A stretch of 7,086 nucleotides of DNA, taken from contig JAITEW010000055.1 in the NCBI GenBank assembly GCA_031281855.1, positions 1-7,086 on the forward strand. Direction: 5' to 3'. Below the pieces are notes generated by a model. It worked only from the letters and a program-made list of their open reading frames with translations. It made no database searches and was not told the origin of the DNA. This document shows positions 5,922 to 7,086 of the stretch, one piece after another. The stretch's first letter is position 1; the number at the start of each line of letters is the position of its first letter. A program made the translations under genes and the position numbers. Origin of the DNA: Treponema sp. (GTDB lineage Bacteria > Spirochaetota > Spirochaetia > Treponematales > Breznakiellaceae).

Positions 5922-7086
5922 ATGGAGGAACGCTTCAGGGGTTTCATAGTCCACGGTTATGCCGACGCCCGCCGGGACAGGCTCTGTTTTCTCGGCCGCC
6001 TGGAAGACGGCCGTTCCTTTGCCGCTGTGGAAACCCGGTGGCGCCCTTTTTTTCATATTTACAAGGAAGATAAGGAGCGGTGCCTCAGGCTTCTCTCTTC
6101 GCTTGATTTTGAAATAAACCCCGGGGCTCTGGAATCCTTCGGGGGGAAAGAAGATCTCATGGTTCTGGAATTTAAGCGTTTTTCCGGACGCTCCGCGGGA
6201 GTTTCGCTCCTGGAGAACATGGGCATCCCCAGCCCGGATGCGGACCTGAAACCTGCCGAACTCTTCCTGATTGAGCGGGGGATATTGGGGCCTGTTGAAA
6301 TCGAAGGGGATTTCCGGCAAGGGCGCCTGGTGGATCTGGTTTTTAAGGACCCCGGATTTCTGCATACCAGGGAATGCGGCGCGGTCCCTCTCAGGCTGCT
6401 TTCGGTGGACATTGAAACTGATGTCAAAAACAAAACCATCCTGGCAATAGGAATAGCCGGCCCTGGTTCGCCCGGCCTGGCGCGGGTGCTTTCACCCGGC
6501 TCTTCGGACAGAGAAGGGCTTGTCTTTCATCCTGACGAAGATTCCCTGCTCCGGGCTTTTTTGTCCGATGTCCGGGAAGCGGATCCTGACGTGCTGACAG
6601 GCTGGAACATCCTGGATTTCGACTACCCCTGTTTGGCGGAACGCTGCGCGTTTCACCGTATCCCTTTTCTTTTAGGACGCTCTCAGGAAGAAGCAAAATT
6701 TTTCCCCGGCGCCGGAACTTCAGGGGAAAAGAACCCGGGCGACAGCCCCTGGTACGACCGCCGCCGTTCCGCTGCAGCGCTGGTTCCCGGCAGGCAGGTC
6801 GTCGACGCCCTCAGGGTGGTGCGTTCCGGACCGAGGCGGCTCCCGGGCTATACCCTGGAAGCTGCGGCCCGGTCCATTCTGGGAGAAGGCAAACTCCTGG
6901 CCTCCGGAGGGGATCGTAAAATAGAAGAACTTGAAAATCTTTACCGCGAAGATCCCGTCCGTTTCGGGGAATACTGCCGCAGGGACGCGGAACTGGTTCC
7001 GCAGATTCTGGATAAGTCCGGCCTCTTTCGGCTTACTCTGGAACGGGCCCGGCTTACAGGGGTGTCTCTGGACAAGGCCTGGACCA
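5922..7086 (+). CDS. polB: DNA polymerase II (family B), N-terminal half; runs off the window
   Basis: The first 388 residues of a family B DNA polymerase; the E. coli enzyme is 783 aa, so about half is present. The open N-terminal domain begins ERFRGFIVHGYADARRD, aligning with the GFIL start of E. coli Pol II. The 3'-5' proofreading exonuclease has all its motifs: Exo I LSVDIET (D163, E165), Exo II GWNILDFDYPCL (N229, D234) and Exo III EYCRRDAEL (Y351, D355). Between them GRQVVDALRVVRSGP and LPGYTLEAAARSILGEGK match the Pol II pattern ending in GEGK. All four metal-binding acids are present, so proofreading should be active. The palm and fingers lie beyond the edge. Pol II serves in replication restart and DNA-damage bypass. 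ATG 5922 is the only possible start (a stop is at 5910-5912). No Shine-Dalgarno precedes it, but GGAGGAA occurs just inside the gene. Codon use is GC-rich. Confidence 0.93.
   Translation, partial: MEERFRGFIVHGYADARRDRLCFLGRLEDGRSFAAVETRWRPFFHIYKEDKERCLRLLSSLDFEINPGALESFGGKEDLMVLEFKRFSGRSAGVSLLENMGIPSPDADLKPAELFLIERGILGPVEIEGDFRQGRLVDLVFKDPGFLHTRECGAVPLRLLSVDIETDVKNKTILAIGIAGPGSPGLARVLSPGSSDREGLVFHPDEDSLLRAFLSDVREADPDVLTGWNILDFDYPCLAERCAFHRIPFLLGRSQEEAKFFPGAGTSGEKNPGDSPWYDRRRSAAALVPGRQVVDALRVVRSGPRRLPGYTLEAAARSILGEGKLLASGGDRKIEELENLYREDPVRFGEYCRRDAELVPQILDKSGLFRLTLERARLTGVSLDKAWT

Noticed and set aside
5904..6696. Minus-strand open frames opposite polB
   Set aside because: They overlap the firmly identified exonuclease domain, have no domain signature and are Arg/Pro/Ser-rich, as expected of antisense frames in GC-rich DNA.
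1..7086. A new defence, CRISPR or mobile-element system
   Set aside because: There are no repeat-spacer arrays, transposases, integrases, toxin-antitoxin pairs or nuclease-helicase cassettes. polB and the DUF2974 gene are ordinary chromosomal families, and the radical SAM gene has no cluster partners here.

Overview
The window is chromosome-like bacterial DNA carrying seven protein-coding genes on both strands. I see no phage, insertion sequence, CRISPR array, tRNA or rRNA. The gene content suggests a host-associated anaerobe: a sugar ABC permease with a YesN-type regulator, a KDPG aldolase, a B12-binding radical SAM protein, a Mbeg1-like hydrolase and a family B DNA polymerase. A gut spirochaete of the Treponema group, or a Firmicute, would fit. 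This placement is inference from gene content; nothing in the window proves the taxon.

Left part (1-1340): the 3' portion of a CUT1-type carbohydrate ABC permease, broken by a one-base frameshift in its EAA loop, is followed 25 nt later by a YesN/AraC-type response regulator. Together they look like the end of a two-component-controlled sugar-uptake operon. An imperfect inverted repeat followed by a T-run closes the unit and separates it from the convergent genes to the right.

Middle part (1357-3070): a two-gene minus-strand operon encodes KDPG/KHG aldolase (eda) and then, 22 nt downstream, a ten-helix DMT/EamA exporter-type permease. Sugar-acid breakdown coupled to small-molecule transport is the natural reading, but the transported substrate is unknown. 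The 120-bp divergent region upstream of eda holds a promoter candidate and two related inverted repeats that could be operators.

Right part (3071-7086): a plus-strand B12-binding radical SAM protein with a DUF4080-like C-terminus converges on a minus-strand DUF2974 (Mbeg1-like) serine hydrolase. Their 3' ends overlap by 41 bp, and the overlap contains strong hairpins. Divergent from the hydrolase, 60 bp away, is the N-terminal half of DNA polymerase II (polB). It shows all three exonuclease motifs and has no Shine-Dalgarno sequence before its ATG; a promoter candidate is placed so that the mRNA would be leaderless. polB runs off the right edge.

I found no convincing new multi-gene system. 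The most open points are the uncharacterised radical SAM enzyme, the leaderless-looking polB start, the hairpin-filled convergent overlap, and the frameshifted permease.
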